64,000 nucleotides of DNA from Tenrec ecaudatus. Its lineage: Eukaryota; Chordata; Mammalia; Afrosoricida; Tenrecidae. The translations under genes and the position numbers were made by a program. The stretch lies in assembly GCF_050624435.1 (NCBI RefSeq), contig NC_134531.1:253780812-253844811 (forward strand), in the 5' to 3' direction. Position 1 is the stretch's first letter; the number at the start of each line of letters is the position of its first letter. Positions 33,350 through 44,920 of this stretch are shown here, piece by piece. The notes beneath the pieces were generated by a model. That model was not told the DNA's origin. It saw only the letters and a program-made list of their open reading frames with translations, and did no database searches.

Positions 33350-34115
33350 CGTGTTGTTGTTGTTAAGTGCCATGAAGTCTGTGCAGACTCACAGAGACCC
33401 TATGCACGACAGAATGAACCCCAACCCCCACCGCACCCTCCTCCCAATCGTTCGTATGTTTGAGCCCATTGTTGCAACCACGGTGTCAATCCATCTTCCC
33501 AAAGCCCTTCCTTCTTTTCTGCTGCCCCTCTATTCACCAAGCATGATGTCCTTTTCCAGAGACTGGTATCTCCTGACAACATGTACAAAGGACCCGGTCA
33601 GTTTCATCATCCTTGCCTTATATCCAGCATTCTGGCTGGACTTATTCCATGATAGATTTGTTTGTTCTTTTGGCAGTCTGTGGTACTTTCAAGATTCTTC
33701 TCCAGCACCATAATTTAAAGGCATCTACTCTTCTGTGGTCTTCCTCATTCAGTGTTCAACTTTCACATTGGAAAGACCAAGGTTTGAGACAAGCACACCT
33801 TAATTCTCAAAACAACATCCTTGATTTTCAACCCTTCAAAGAGATTTATCCAATATACAGCACATCTTCCCAATGTAATACATCATTTGGTCTCCTGACT
33901 GCTGCGTTCATGAATATTGATTGTGGATTGAAGCAAGGTGGAAACCTTGGCAACTTCCATCTTTTCTCCATTGATCATGGTATTACCTCTGGGTCCAGTT
34001 GTGAGAATTTTTGTTTGCTTTACATCCATGTTTAAGGTTGCAATCCATGATCTTCATCAGCAATTGCTTCAGGTTCTCCGTGTTTGAGCAAGCAATAGCT
34101 TTATATTTTCATATA
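33350..34115 (-). mobile_element. BovB/RTE-type LINE, 3' end, minus strand
   Basis: Starts with the tail GTTGTTGTTGTTAAGTGCCA, then 'gagcccattgttgcaacca', 'gcattctggctggacttatt', 'tggcagtctgtggtactttc' and 'tctccattgatcatggtatt'. Truncated at about 34115. Frames broken. Confidence 0.9.
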
Positions 34116-34439
34116 CATAGTTTTAATACAGGCTTCTATGATTTTATAATATACTTTTGACATTCCCTTGAATAGAAAAAGACAGTAATAAAAGGGAATG
34201 ACTTTAAAAAAACATTTTATAGGGAAATGTTGACTAAAATCAAAGTAGAAATAAATGATCATTCTTATAATTGATTTCACATTAATATTTACCTATGGAT
34301 ATAAGTTGTTTCCAATGTCCACCTTCCATCTTTCATTTTACTTATGTTTCATTTCTAACTTATGTTAGCACTTCTAAGTAATTAGCTTTCATTATCCTGC
34401 ATTTGGCTTACTAGCAAATACATTTACATAATGTTTGGA
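34116..34439. other. Non-repeat stretch, nothing recognised
   Basis: AT-rich; no feature supported. Confidence 0.4.
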
Positions 34440-34745
34440 ATTATGAACTCATCATTGTTTTTTCTGACTCATAACAAGGACCAAGTAGAACTGTCACTTT
34501 GTGTTTATGATGCTGTGAAGTTTTATTTGGTTGTTTTTCACCTTTTTTTTTTTTTGGTGATTTAGAAGGGGGAGTTACATTTCAGAGCATTGTTTTTATA
34601 TTAAACAATTTAAAAAACTGATCAAATCTCCTAATACGCAGGCTCCCAAACGTTATGAGATCAGAAAGCCTCATCTCTCTCCTGTGGAGCAGTCTGTGGT
34701 TCGAATTGCAGCCTTATGTGTAACTCACTACACCAGGGCTCCTTG
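34440..34745 (-). repeat. AfroSINE, minus strand, expanded by T-rich sequence
   Basis: SINE ends are clear ('tctgactcataacaagg' left, 'actacaccagggctccttg' right). The middle (about 34515-34650) holds a T-rich tract and unrelated sequence, probably another insertion whose edges I cannot define. Confidence 0.7.
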
Positions 34746-35184
34746 TCTAAAAGACAATTTTAAAAATCCAATCATTTTTATTAATCTCACAGCTGGTATT
34801 AATTTTAAATCACTCAAAGTGAGAGAATGCTAATTCCACTTCCATCTGTTTCGACAGGAGCTCCACTATAAATGGTCAATCATGCACATCAGGAATGAAG
34901 TATCAACTACACCACCATATAGGATCTATTTCTATACCAGCTTCAATGCCTCAACCACACACAGCCTGGCAGGAAGCCTGCCATTTCCATTATGCCTTCG
35001 CCCACTGTTTCAGGACATTCTGTAGGCACACTGATTTCTGCAACTAAAGTGAAGCACCACCTAATTTGGATGAAAATATGCCTTTAAATAAAATTCAACA
35101 ACTAATTGCCACCCAAACACTTTCTTAGCAGGTCCAGAAGATAAAGAACAAAAGCTTTTTGTTGTTGTTGGCACATTCACTGAA
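34746..35184. other. Non-repeat stretch, nothing recognised
   Basis: No feature supported. Confidence 0.4.
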
Positions 35185-35395
35185 AATCCTCTTAATCATC
35201 TACACCTCTCCCCAAACCAGTCAGTCCTGACTGGAGGCGACAGCATGTAGGTTGTAGTAAACCTGTGCAGGGTTTGAAAGGCTGACTTGTCAGAAGTAGG
35301 TCATCAGGCCTTTTCGCTAAGTTGCCTCTCGGTGGACTTGAACCTTCAACATTTAGGCTAGTAGTTGAACATATGAACCATTGGACCATGAATCA
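35185..35395 (-). repeat. AfroSINE-related tRNA-derived SINE, minus strand
   Basis: Has 'cagtcctgactggaggcgac', 'gcctctcggtggacttgaac' and 'taggctagtagttgaac', the last being the reversed tRNA-like head. More diverged than the other SINEs and possibly an older subfamily. Confidence 0.55.
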
Positions 35396-35554
35396 CTATA
35401 TAGTCACAAAAACAAATAAAGAATAGGGAAAATTCTGAAATAGTGACCTAGATAAAATCCAAAGACTATTGGCCTAGAATTAGTTAATGATAGCTGCTTC
35501 AAATTTGATTAGAGACGTTAGTGAGAGAAATAAAACAAAACCAAATCTATTACC

Positions 35555-35640
35555 TGCGAGTTCATCTCAACTCAGTAACAGTGTACAACAGAGTAGAACT
35601 GCCTCATAGGGTTTCCCAGGCTGTAATCTTTGCACAAAAG
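35555..35640 (-). repeat. AfroSINE fragment, minus strand
   Basis: 'cagagtagaactgcctcat' and 'gggtttcccaggctgtaatc' give the 3' half; the copy stops where the RTE fragment begins. Confidence 0.75.
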
Positions 35641-36243
35641 TCTTCACAACTGGCCACCAGGTAACATCATGATAAATGGAGAAAAGTTTTAAGTTGTGGA
35701 AGGACTTAATCATGCTTTGAGTCTCAATCAATGCTCATGGCAGCAGCAGTCAAGAGACTGCTGCACAAGACTTGTTTAGAGTGTTGAAAAGCAAGGATAT
35801 TACTCTGAAGACTGAGGTGAGCCGGACCCAGGCTATGAGATTTTCAGTAGCGTCTTAAGCATGTGAAACTTGGATATCGAATAAGGAAGCTCAGAGAAGA
35901 ATCAATGCATTTGAACTATGGTCCTGGCAAAGGATCATGTGAGTACCATGTCTGCCAAAGGGCAAGTAGATCTGTCTTGGAAGAAGTGCAACCAGAATGC
36001 TCTGTAGAGGCGAGGAAAATGAGCTCGTGACTCACTTTGGCGATGCTCTCCTGAGATACCAGGCCCATGGTTGACGGGGAAAACAAGAAAGGCCCTGGTT
36101 GGCGAGATGGATTGACAGTGGGTGCAGTGGTGGGCTCAAACATAAGAACAATTTCAGGATGGTGCAGGACCGGGAGGCGCTTCGTTCTATTGTAATATAG
36201 GGTTGCTAAGAGTCAGAACCAACTCGACAGCATCTACCAATAA
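35641..36243 (+). mobile_element. BovB/RTE-type LINE, 3' end, plus strand
   Basis: 'gtaacatcatgataaatgga', 'atgctcatggcagcagcagt', 'agagtgttgaaaagcaagga', 'tcttggaagaagtgcaacc' and the terminal 'gagtcagaaccaactcgaca' are in RTE order. Frames broken. Confidence 0.9.
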
Positions 36244-36249
36244 CCACCT

Positions 36250-36336
36250 GTGCACAAGCACACTGCCACATCTTTCTCCCACAGAGCTTCCCCCTGACCT
36301 TTTGGTTAGAGGCGAGTACTTTAACCACGGTTCCAA
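36250..36336 (-). repeat. AfroSINE fragment, minus strand
   Basis: 'cactgccacatctttctccc' then 'ccttttggttagaggcg' and 'actttaaccacggttcc' give the 5' half only, directly abutting the next SINE. Confidence 0.7.
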
Positions 36337-36510
36337 ATAAGCCAAACGCACTGCCATCGAGTCAATGCCAACTCATAGTGGTCCTATGGGCCAGGGTAGG
36401 ACTGCCCCTGTGAGTTTCTGAGACTATAACTCTTTCAGGCTTTCTCCTACAGAGCAGCTGGTGATTTTGCTCAGCTACTACGTAACCAAGGTTCCTTACT
36501 GTTCTATCAG
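36337..36510 (-). repeat. AfroSINE, minus strand
   Basis: 'actgccatcgagtcaatgcc', 'ctatgggccagggtaggact' and 'cctacagagcagctggtg'; close to full length. Confidence 0.85.
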
Positions 36511-36999
36511 GGGTACTATTATGTATCAACAACAAATAAAATCCAATATCCTTTGTTGTTTTACAGCCATCCACCCACCCACTGAATGCGCGTCATTGAA
36601 TTTTTGCAGGTGATGATCAAAGTTCCCACTGTGGTCTACCTACACGGAACCCAGACTCAGAGCAGGAAATATACAACTAAGCAACAGCTATTAAATAACA
36701 AAACAGAAATAAATATGGACAGTAATAAAGGTACTGGGATGTCTGACTATGTTGCTTGGAGATTCTAAAATTGCAGCTCCGGAAAATGAATCAAAACTCC
36801 TAGAATCAGACTGTAGTGAGAAACTCCCGTGAGAGCAGATTTATATAAGGAAAATTGCACAAGCCAAAGAGCAGTGTCAAAGACCGACATGAGTGCACAC
36901 ACAGTGGGCAAACAATAGACCTATAATTAATACCGGCTTGCTGTCCATTTGGTGAGGAAATAATGCCATCAACAGGTTTCCCTGCATTGTGAAAGGCAA
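36511..36999. other. Non-repeat stretch, nothing recognised
   Basis: A 60-codon plus-strand frame (36586-36768) has no signature. It may include old LINE traces. Confidence 0.35.
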
Positions 37000-37164
37000 G
37001 CCACTCCTGTGAAGTTGATGCCGACTCACAACCATCCGAGAGGGCAGAGTGGAACTGCTCCGTGGGGGTTCCGACACAGACACTGCAAACCTCCCAGAGC
37101 AGAGGGCCTCCTGTTCCTCCCGCAGAGCGCACGGGGCGTGGGACCCCTTGCACTTGAGGCGCCT
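37000..37164 (-). repeat. AfroSINE, minus strand
   Basis: 'gatgccgactcacaaccatc', 'gcagagtggaactgctccgt' and 'cctcccagagcagagggcc' in SINE order; head missing. Confidence 0.75.
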
Positions 37165-38213
37165 CACTAGATTTAGAAAGGCCATGGTGCCAGGGATATC
37201 ACTGAGGCCAAATGGACCTTGGCTGAAAGCAAACGACATAAGGACAATATTGCTTGAGTTTTATAGATTATGCAAAGGCAATCAACTGTGTGTGTCACTA
37301 ACAAACGGTGGATAACATTGAGAAGAGCGAGAATTCGAGAACACTGAAGTGTACTCGTGTGGAACCTGTGCATAAATCAAGAGGCAGTTGGTCAAACAGA
37401 ACAAGGGGATACTATGTGGCTTTAATCAGGAAAGTTGTGCCTAAGGGTTGTATCCTTTCACCTCCTTATTTAATCTGCATATTGAAGAAAGAATCCTAGA
37501 CTGGATTCTAATTTGATGCACAGATGATATAACCTTGCTTGCTGAAAGCAAGGAGCGCTGGAACAACTTACTGGTGAAGATAAAGAAAATACAGATTTTG
37601 GTACGGATTACAATTCAATATAAAGAAAATAAAAACCAACAAAAAATACTCAAGGAAGCAACGTTTAAGAAATCAAATGACGTATTTCATTGGGCAAATC
37701 TGCTGCACAAATGCTTTTTGACCTGTTGAAGAGCAAAGATTGGCCTTTGGGGATTAATGTGTGTCTGACCCAAACCATGATATTTTAAATAACATAATAT
37801 GTATGTTAAAGTTGGGCAATAAGGACGATCACAGAAGAATCGATGCTGTTCAATTACAGCGTCAGCAAAGAATATTGAATATCTTTGGACTGCGAGAAGA
37901 ACAAAAAAATCTGACTTGGACTAAGTACAACCAGAAACTTCCTTAGAAGAGAGGGTGCTGAGTCTTGGCCTCAGGTACCTTGGACACATTATCTGGAGAG
38001 ACCATTTCCGAGGAAAGGATATCATGCTTGGTAAAGTAGAGGGGCAGCAAGGAAGAGGAAGGCTGTCAAGATGAAGTGACCGAGTGGCTGCAACAATAGG
38101 CTCCAGCATAACCACCCTGTGAGGATGGCATGCCATCAGGCAAGGTTTGTTCTGGTGTCGGGAGGGTCAGTATGAGTTGACACTGACTGAAGGACACCTA
38201 ACAACAACAATTC
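37165..38213 (+). mobile_element. BovB/RTE-type LINE, plus strand, reverse transcriptase to 3' tail
   Basis: Continuous from the reverse-transcriptase region to the terminal tail ('gacacctaacaacaacaatt'). The catalytic motif survives as a degraded T-D-D (37521-37535). Later landmarks are 'gggcaaatctgctgcacaa', 'cccaaaccatgatatttta' and 'atcatgcttggtaaagtaga'. Many frameshifts. This is the best copy here for the complete 3' end. Confidence 0.9.
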
Positions 38214-38698
38214 CATTGTGAATCATGGAATACTAAGTGCTATAAAAGGACATAAAAGGGCTTTGGTATAATAATATGAAACGTACCTTTAAGTGAACTC
38301 TTAGCTAGTCTTTTGACCTTCTTGAAAATAATTGCATAATTAAAAAGTAAATGACAATTACAAGTAAGGAGAAATGGAGGTGGAGAAATGCTGCACTGAT
38401 CCTAACTCAACCTACACAAACAGAGTTTACATCTGCCAATGCCTAGCTGAGACAGGTAAGACCAGTAGACCAGGCTGAAGAAGTCTTAAAATTAATCATC
38501 TATCTAATTTAGGACTAAATTGAACTGTGGAGAATCATATAGTTTGGCAGTTGCACCATCTTGATTTAAATCGTCATTTTCATAGCTATTACCTTGAATT
38601 CACTGTAAAGGTTGTCAGTTTGACAGTATTATTCTTGTGGAATCCAGAAAGTCACCTGGGGCCTCATTATGATTAGAGATGATATTTTCTACTACAAG
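38214..38698. other. Non-repeat stretch, nothing recognised
   Basis: No feature supported. Confidence 0.4.
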
Positions 38699-38814
38699 TG
38701 TGTTAGGCTGCTTTGAGTAGAAACAAGTCCAGGAACACAATTATATGACAGGCTAAACTCTACCCCTTCACTCTTAATAACCTCGAGTTGACACGAGATT
38801 ATGTATCTACCACA
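38699..38814 (+). mobile_element. Internally deleted LTR of the 517-bp family
   Basis: Starts TGTGTTAGGCTGC and ends ATGTATCTACCACA, keeping both edges but losing about 400 bp of interior. No convincing target duplication. Confidence 0.6.
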
Positions 38815-38819
38815 GTGTG

Positions 38820-39300
38820 TATAAATCATTTTTTATTGTTTAGTACCCTCCCATTAGATGCTAGGCAATTCATTTACTCATTTTCCCTATTGAACATAGA
38901 GCTCTGCATTCTTTTATGATTCTGCGTAAAGATATATTTCTCTGAATTTCTCTTGGATAAATACCTAAAGTGAAATGACTGGTTTGTATGGTAGTGGCAT
39001 ATTTAAATATTGAAAGAGCAGCAAAATATTTTCTTACTGTATACCTTTCATCCCCATTAGCACTAAGAATTAAAATAAGGTTTACCTATGCATAAAATTT
39101 TAACATTGCAGTGACTTTAGTGTCTTGTGTCATATCTCATTGAGGTTTTATCTTATGTTTCCAGATGACTACTGGGGTTGAGTAACTTTTTCTCTATATT
39201 GATTGGCTGTTTGGTCATATTGTTTTATGAAGTGTCTCTAAGCGTTTTTCTCATTTTTATGAGAAAGTAAGATTTTTCATATTTTCTATACAAGTTTTTT
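38820..39300. repeat. Ancient L1 (L1ME-like) fragment
   Basis: 'ttcttttatgattctgcgta', 'tgtcatatctcattgagg' and 'gattggctgtttggtcata' follow a widespread old L1 segment. Noncoding. Confidence 0.45.
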
Positions 39301-39349
39301 CAGATTTATGTATTGTGGATGTTTACTGCCTTGTCAACAGGAAGAAGAA

Positions 39350-39493
39350 AGCAGAGAGAGAGGAAGTTCCCAGAATTCTCATGAGAAGGCCATGCCACAA
39401 GGAGGCAGCATCAGGCTGTGATATGATTGACAGGTTAGACTCTACTCCTACACCCTATTAATCAAGTTGACATGAAATTATGTAGCTACCACA
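39350..39493 (+). mobile_element. LTR fragment of the 517-bp family (right end)
   Basis: 'agttcccagaattctcatga', 'atgattgacaggttagact' and the end TATGTAGCTACCACA match the right third of 39628-40145. Confidence 0.7.
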
Positions 39494-39534
39494 GGGTTGG
39501 TGAAGTGTATTGAAAGTACCATTTTGGCCAGAAA

Positions 39535-39627
39535 AATAAGGAAATCTATAGAAGCAAGGATTGCATGGCTTTATCTCATCTATTTTGGTCATGTTATCAG
39601 GATGTATCAGTCCCTGGAAAAGGGCAT
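39535..39627 (+). mobile_element. BovB/RTE-type LINE, left segment of an interrupted copy
   Basis: 'ggtcatgttatcaggatgta' and 'cagtccctggaaaagggcat' are RTE 3' sequence that stops at the LTR insertion and resumes at 40146. Confidence 0.85.
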
Positions 39628-40145
39628 TGTGCTAGTTAGAGTAGACTAGAGAAACAAATTCATTGATACTGTGTATGTGTAAGGCAGAACTTTATATCAA
39701 AGAGCAATTGTATATCATGAAACATCCCAGCCCAGTCCAGATCAAGTCCATAAGTCTGATATTTGTCCATGTGTTGGTTACTAGTCCATAAATTCCTTTC
39801 TGGACTCATGCAACAAATGCAATGATGTGGAATGCAGGAAGATCACAGGCCAGTGGGTGGAAAATTTTATAGATCCAGTGGCAGTGGAAGCATCTCAGTG
39901 CTGGCATAGACCTCCAAGTGGCTCCTCCAGCTCCAGGGCTCTGGCTCCATCAGTGGGTCTCCATGTGGCTTGTCAACATTCATATGAAGCAGAGGTGTAC
40001 TCCCCTTCCAGGGAGGATGACAGGAGTTCCCAGAATCCTCAGGAGATGGCCATGCCCACACAGAGACCTCATTGGCTCTGACCTGATTGACGGGCTAGAC
40101 TTCACTTCTTCACTCAAGTTGACAGGAGATTATGTAACTGCCACA
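39628..40145 (+). mobile_element. Solo LTR, 518 bp, with perfect 5-bp TSD
   Basis: Starts TGTGCTAGTTAGAG and ends TGTAACTGCCACA, flanked by GGCAT at 39623-39627 and 40146-40150. A 5-bp duplication fits ERVL/ERVK-class integrases. It is inserted in an RTE LINE. No internal genes. Confidence 0.85.
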
Positions 40146-40326
40146 GGCATCTTGGATCAGCGAAAAAAGAACAAGTTTCTCAGTCTGATGGATTGGTAGA
40201 GTGGCTGCAACTTTGGGCCCAAACAGAGTATCAGTTTTGACAATGGCACAGGGTAGGCACTGTGATGTTCTGTTGTACAGAGGGTCACTTTCCGTTGGAT
40301 TCAACTTGACAGCACCTAACAACACA
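40146..40326 (+). mobile_element. BovB/RTE-type LINE, right segment with 3' tail
   Basis: 'tagagtggctgcaactttgg', 'gtgatgttctgttgtacaga' and 'acttgacagcacctaacaac' complete the copy that begins at 39535. Confidence 0.85.
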
Positions 40327-40530
40327 TTTAGGAGTGTTCTATCTTTTTGGTGAATTAACATTAATGACATTAATCTTGGTGACCTGACAATAATTACATT
40401 CATCAATTTACAATATTGCTCTTTATCCCCAGTAATCTTCTTTGCTCTGAAATCTACTTTGGTATCCATGTAGCAACTACAAACTTTTTAATTGGTGTTG
40501 CATGATAATTTTTTAATCTTGCTTACCTAT
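40327..40530 (-). repeat. Ancient LINE (L1-like) segment, piece 1
   Basis: 'catcaatttacaatattgct' and 'tgaaatctactttggtatcc' resemble antisense sequence of an old mammalian L1. Likely continues at 40722, 41606 and 41835, between younger insertions. Confidence 0.4.
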
Positions 40531-40534
40531 AATA

Positions 40535-40712
40535 TTTGAAATGGCCCAGGTGGCAGAGTAGGTTAAGCATTGAGTTTGACTCCAGTAGCAACCCCAGGGG
40601 AGAAGTATGAAATCCCTTCCTTCTGTAAAGATTTACAGCCTTGAAAACTTGGGAGCAGTTCTGCTCTGTCCTATAGGGTGGCTGTGAGTTGGAATCTACT
40701 GGACTGCAGTTA
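40535..40712 (+). repeat. AfroSINE, plus strand
   Basis: Head 'ggcccaggtggcagagtagg', middle 'cttccttctgtaaagattta', end 'gggtggctgtgagttggaat'. Full length. Confidence 0.85.
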
Positions 40713-40770
40713 ATTATACTGTTTGAAACAAGTTACTTGTAGATGGCATATAGTTGAGTTATGCAACACT

Positions 40771-41605
40771 TTAAAAAAATAAATCCTTTTATTGGAGGCT
40801 CTTACATATAACAATCCATACATCCATTATATCAAGTGGACATGTACAATTGTTGGCATCAACAATTTCTAAACATTATCTTTCTTCTTGAGCCCTTTGA
40901 TATCAGTTCTTCTTCCCCCCACCCTTCCCAACCATGCCACCCCACGAACCCTTAATATATATGTATCATTATTATTTATACATATCTTACACCTCCCATT
41001 CTATCCCTTCACCTATTATCCTGGTGTTCAGCCCCCTTGAGGGGTTTATTCTGTTGTCATTGCTATCAATTCCCCCTTCCCTTCCTTCCTCCCCCTTTCC
41101 TTCCGTTCCCTTCCTGGAATCATTACTCCTTTTACTGATTCTGTGGGGGTTTGTCTTTTCTGAATTCCGTATATTGAAAGTTCTCATCTGTGCCACTGTG
41201 TGTACACTGGTCTAGTGGGAATTTCAAAGTAGGACTGAGATTACTACAGTTGAGGGGTGGGGGTGGGGAATGAAAGAACCAGAGGAGTGTTGTGTGCTTT
41301 GTCAGTGCTAAACTTTTCCCTGAATGTTTCTTCTGCTCTGTGCATCCCTTCTGTGCAGGAATGTCCAATTATCCACGGATGGGCTCTGGGTCTCCACCTT
41401 GACCTCTCTCCATCACTTCAATGAGGATGTAAAATCTGAACTTCTGATAAATGTTCCCATGGGTACCTTGTGATCACACAGGCTGGTGTGCTTCTTCTAT
41501 GTGGGCTTTGTTGCTTCCCTGTTAGACGGCTACTTGTTTGCTTCAAGCTTTTAAGACCTCAGACACTATATCTTTTACTAGTCAGGCACCATCAAATCCA
41601 ACACT
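40771..41605 (-). mobile_element. L1-type LINE 3' region, minus strand
   Basis: Reversed tail 'tttattggaggctcttacat', then 'catatcttacacctcccatt', 'cacacaggctggtgtgcttc' and 'cttttaagacctcagacac'. 5' truncated. Confidence 0.85.
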
Positions 41606-41667
41606 TCTTTGCCATCTAATCTTTTCATTGTTGTGTTTAGATTGACATTTAATGTAACATATATTTA

Positions 41668-41830
41668 GAGGAGGCCTGGTGGCACAGTGGCTAAAAGTTT
41701 GGCTGTTGACTTGAAGGTCACTCTAGTTTGAACCTGCCAGTGACTACAGAGGAAAGACGTGGCAGTCTGCTTCTATAAGGATTACAACCACTCTGCAGGG
41801 GGTCAGAATCAACACACCGTGATGAGTCAT
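41668..41830 (+). repeat. AfroSINE, plus strand
   Basis: Head 'ggcctggtggcacagtggc', 'cgtggcagtctgcttctat' and 'gggggtcagaatcaacac'. The cleanest tRNA-like head in the window. Confidence 0.9.
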
Positions 41831-41834
41831 TGGA

Positions 41835-42150
41835 GTCTCTGTGTTGATGGCTGGCTTTAAGTGGATACTTTTACTGCTATTTGCTTCCTCTACTTTTGTT
41901 TTTCTTCCTTCTTTTGTAATACCTGAATATAATTTAGTATTCTACTTTATTGTTTTCAATGATATTTGTAAAAAGTGTTTTTTTAATTTAGAGATTATAA
42001 GACACATATTTAATTTTTACTGTCTATTTAGAATAAATATTTTACCAGTTTAAGAGTTTATGTGGAAACCACTATAGGGGTCTCTTTACGTTCCTTCATT
42101 TAGTTTATAATTGTTTTATGGATTATTATACAGACATTGAAAATTTCAAG
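41835..42150 (-). repeat. Ancient LINE (L1-like) segment, continuing piece
   Basis: T-rich antisense LINE-like sequence ('ggatacttttactgctattt', 'tcctctacttttgtttttc') that plausibly continues the old LINE broken by three younger insertions. Confidence 0.35.
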
Positions 42151-42404
42151 ACAATGTTTAAACTGTCAAACGTGTTTAAAGAATACAAGATATATTGATG
42201 TTATCAATGCAAGCGCCTTATACCCAAGGGGATAATTGACAATGCTTTTCTGTTTATTTTTTTTTAAGTTTTTGTTGCTATTGATCTTGTTGGTTCTGGT
42301 TTTGTTTATTGTTTCTGTCATAATATGATTGCCAAAGTAATCCCAAGTCATTTTTAACTCAGGGACAAGCAGAGGGACTCTGGTTTCACATGTAATTCTA
42401 GCCC

Positions 42405-42660
42405 TAATCCAAGAACAATTAGTTCTTATAACATGGCCCTGCTTGATCCTAGCTTTCATGAAGAGATCACTGAATGTAAGGGTGCTACAGCAGGTGTGGT
42501 GAAGAAACCAGATGATGCCTGGCTATCATTTGGGAGTAGTGTCTGACGTCTAAAAGTCTTGTATCCAAACAGCCATCTATATGCGGTATCAACTAAATCC
42601 ACATGGGAAACGCACACCAGCCTCTGTGATCCAAAGATGACAATAACAAAACCCAAATAT
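42405..42660 (+). repeat. Old L1-type LINE 3' fragment
   Basis: 'caattagttcttataacatg', 'gtggtgaagaaaccagatga' and 'acgcacaccagcctctgtga' parallel 690-848 and, more distantly, 55240-55400. Confidence 0.55.
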
Positions 42661-43060
42661 GATGAAAAAAATAAGTATCAGAACTTAAATTGTGAACACC
42701 GAATTTTTAGAAGATTTGGAACCCCAAATCTATCTGTAGAGTGTTTGGCTGGATTGAGCCTCCAGCAGATTCCCTCTAATCACAGGTGAGGGATTCGAAC
42801 AGCTTTACTTTCAGACAGAGATTATTGTAAAAGATTATGGTGAATCAAACCATGTTATGATACTTGGCCGGTTGACTTCTCTCTTAATCCAAACTGAATG
42901 TGTTCTACACTCAAATATTTCTTGATTGTTCCAAAAAGAAATTTCTTCTCCGGCTTTTAAAATATTGTTGTTGTTTTTCTTACTCTTTATTTTTATCTTT
43001 ATACTATTATTATTTTATTCTTTGTTTCATTTTTTAATTGTTTCTGTTAAGCCTCCGGGT
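42661..43060. other. AT-rich stretch, nothing recognised
   Basis: Includes T- and ATT-rich low-complexity sequence at 42960-43050. Confidence 0.4.
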
Positions 43061-43520
43061 TTAGGAAGCACAGGAGTAAATGCAGAGAGATAGTAACTGA
43101 TGTAATGGTTTATAGGGAAAGGTGGAGGGTAGTGGGGGGGGGAGAATTGGAGAGTGATCAGTGAATGTGGGAGGGAGGAGAGAGCATTAGAGTTGATTGT
43201 GATGATATATATACAACTCTTTTTAGAAGTGGTTTAACTATGGAGTGTATGATATGTGAATATTATATCAAGAAAGCTACTAAAAAAAGAAACTGAACTT
43301 AACCTATGGTTATCATGGGTGAAGGAGAAAGAGGGTTTTTTAAGGGGCATTGAGTTCATTTTAATGATGGCCTAACATGTTGGAGAGGGACAATAATGGC
43401 TGTACAACATGAAAGAGTAGCATCAATGGCACTCAATTATACATATGAAGTTGTTGAATTGGTGAATATTTTGTTGTGTATATTTTTTGCCAAAATTGAA
43501 AAAAAACCTACATGAATAAC
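43061..43520 (+). repeat. Ancient LINE 3' UTR-like fragment
   Basis: 'cagtgaatgtgggagggagg', 'gtatgatatgtgaatattat' and 'catatgaagttgttgaattg' resemble old L1 tails. Two tail-like ends suggest two pieces. Confidence 0.4.
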
Positions 43521-43589
43521 AATGAGTATGGGGAAAAAGAAAATGTACTAAAATTGATGTGGCAAAGATCGTATAACTCGTGATATGAT

Positions 43590-44920
43590 TGAATTATTGA
43601 ATTGTGATATGTGGATGAAGTGCGAATACATTTTTTTAAGTATGCAAGATGTTAATTATCCTTCTGTAATGTTTCCCTTTAGTTTGAAGAACTTCTGTTT
43701 GGAGTTATTTTTAAAATATCTGGTGGCAATAAATACAGTTGATTTTTGTATTCTGAAAATGTCTTCATTATTTATTTTTCAAGGTTATTTTTGCTGGATG
43801 TAGTCATCGGTGTTGACAGTGTTTTGTTTCTTTGTTTAAAACCATTTTTTAAAGTGTGCCATTGTTTTTCTTGCCACCATGATTTCTGATGTGAATTCTA
43901 TTAATGTGTTTCTTCTCTGGGTAATGTGGTATTTTCTTAAGCTGTTTTCCTGGTGAATTTCTGAGATCTGAAAGCTTATGTCCTTTACAAAATTGCAGGA
44001 TTTATTAGCCATTATTTCATTAACTACTTTTTACACATTGTATTCTTCTTTTTCTTCTCCTTTGGGGAATCTGAGTACAAAAATATTAGACATTTTTATG
44101 TTCTGGGGCTTCCATTCATTAAAAAAATTCCAATCTCACTTCTGTTATTTGGGTTGAGTAATTTCTATTAATTTACCTTGAAGTTCATGGAATCTTTATT
44201 CTGTCATTTCCATTCTGCCCCCAAATCCAAACCCATTCACAAAGGTTTTATTGCAGTTATTCTATTTTTCAGTTCTAGACTTTTTATTCACATCTTTATT
44301 AAATCTTCCAATTTTATTGCATGACTTTCTATTTTTCCAGTTATTTAAAGTGTCTACACTTACACTAAGCATTTTAATAATAGTTGCTTTAAAATCCTTT
44401 CAGATAACTCAGATAACTGTTACTTTGGGGGTTGGCAACGGTTGCTTTCCTTTCCCACAAGTTGAGGTTTTCCTGGTTTCCATATACTTAGTAATTTTGG
44501 ATTATGTCCTGGATATTTTGAATATCACATTTGATATTCTGTATGTTGCTTAAATTCAACGGCAAATGGTGATAATTCCATTTTGGAAGGCAATAAAGTT
44601 GAATTCAGATTTTAAAAAATCCAAACAACTTTCTGGGATTCCTAATTATGAATTATGTTCAATTATGAATTGACACCTATTTTCAACACCTTTTCAGTGT
44701 TATTCATACCTATCCCATGTGTGCTGAACCCAGTCTTTGACTTGGGTTATAGCTCACCTGTATTTGTTCTCAGTCTGCCGCTCAGACTCAGATTCATGCA
44801 TTTGGCACTTGATGAGTTTACAATTAATAAACAACTTTTGGAGATTGTTTCAGCAACCTGCTCCCTTTCCAATGCCTCCACTGTCCCCGGGGCTTCCCTT
44901 GTGGTGATTTAGACAGAAGG
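43590..44920 (-). repeat. Ancient HAL1/L1-like LINE, antisense
   Basis: 'caaggttatttttgctggat', 'cattatttcattaactactt', 'gaagttcatggaatctttat' and 'gtaattttggattatgtcct' follow the antisense of an old HAL1/L1 body. Open frames are AT-rich chance frames. Confidence 0.5.
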
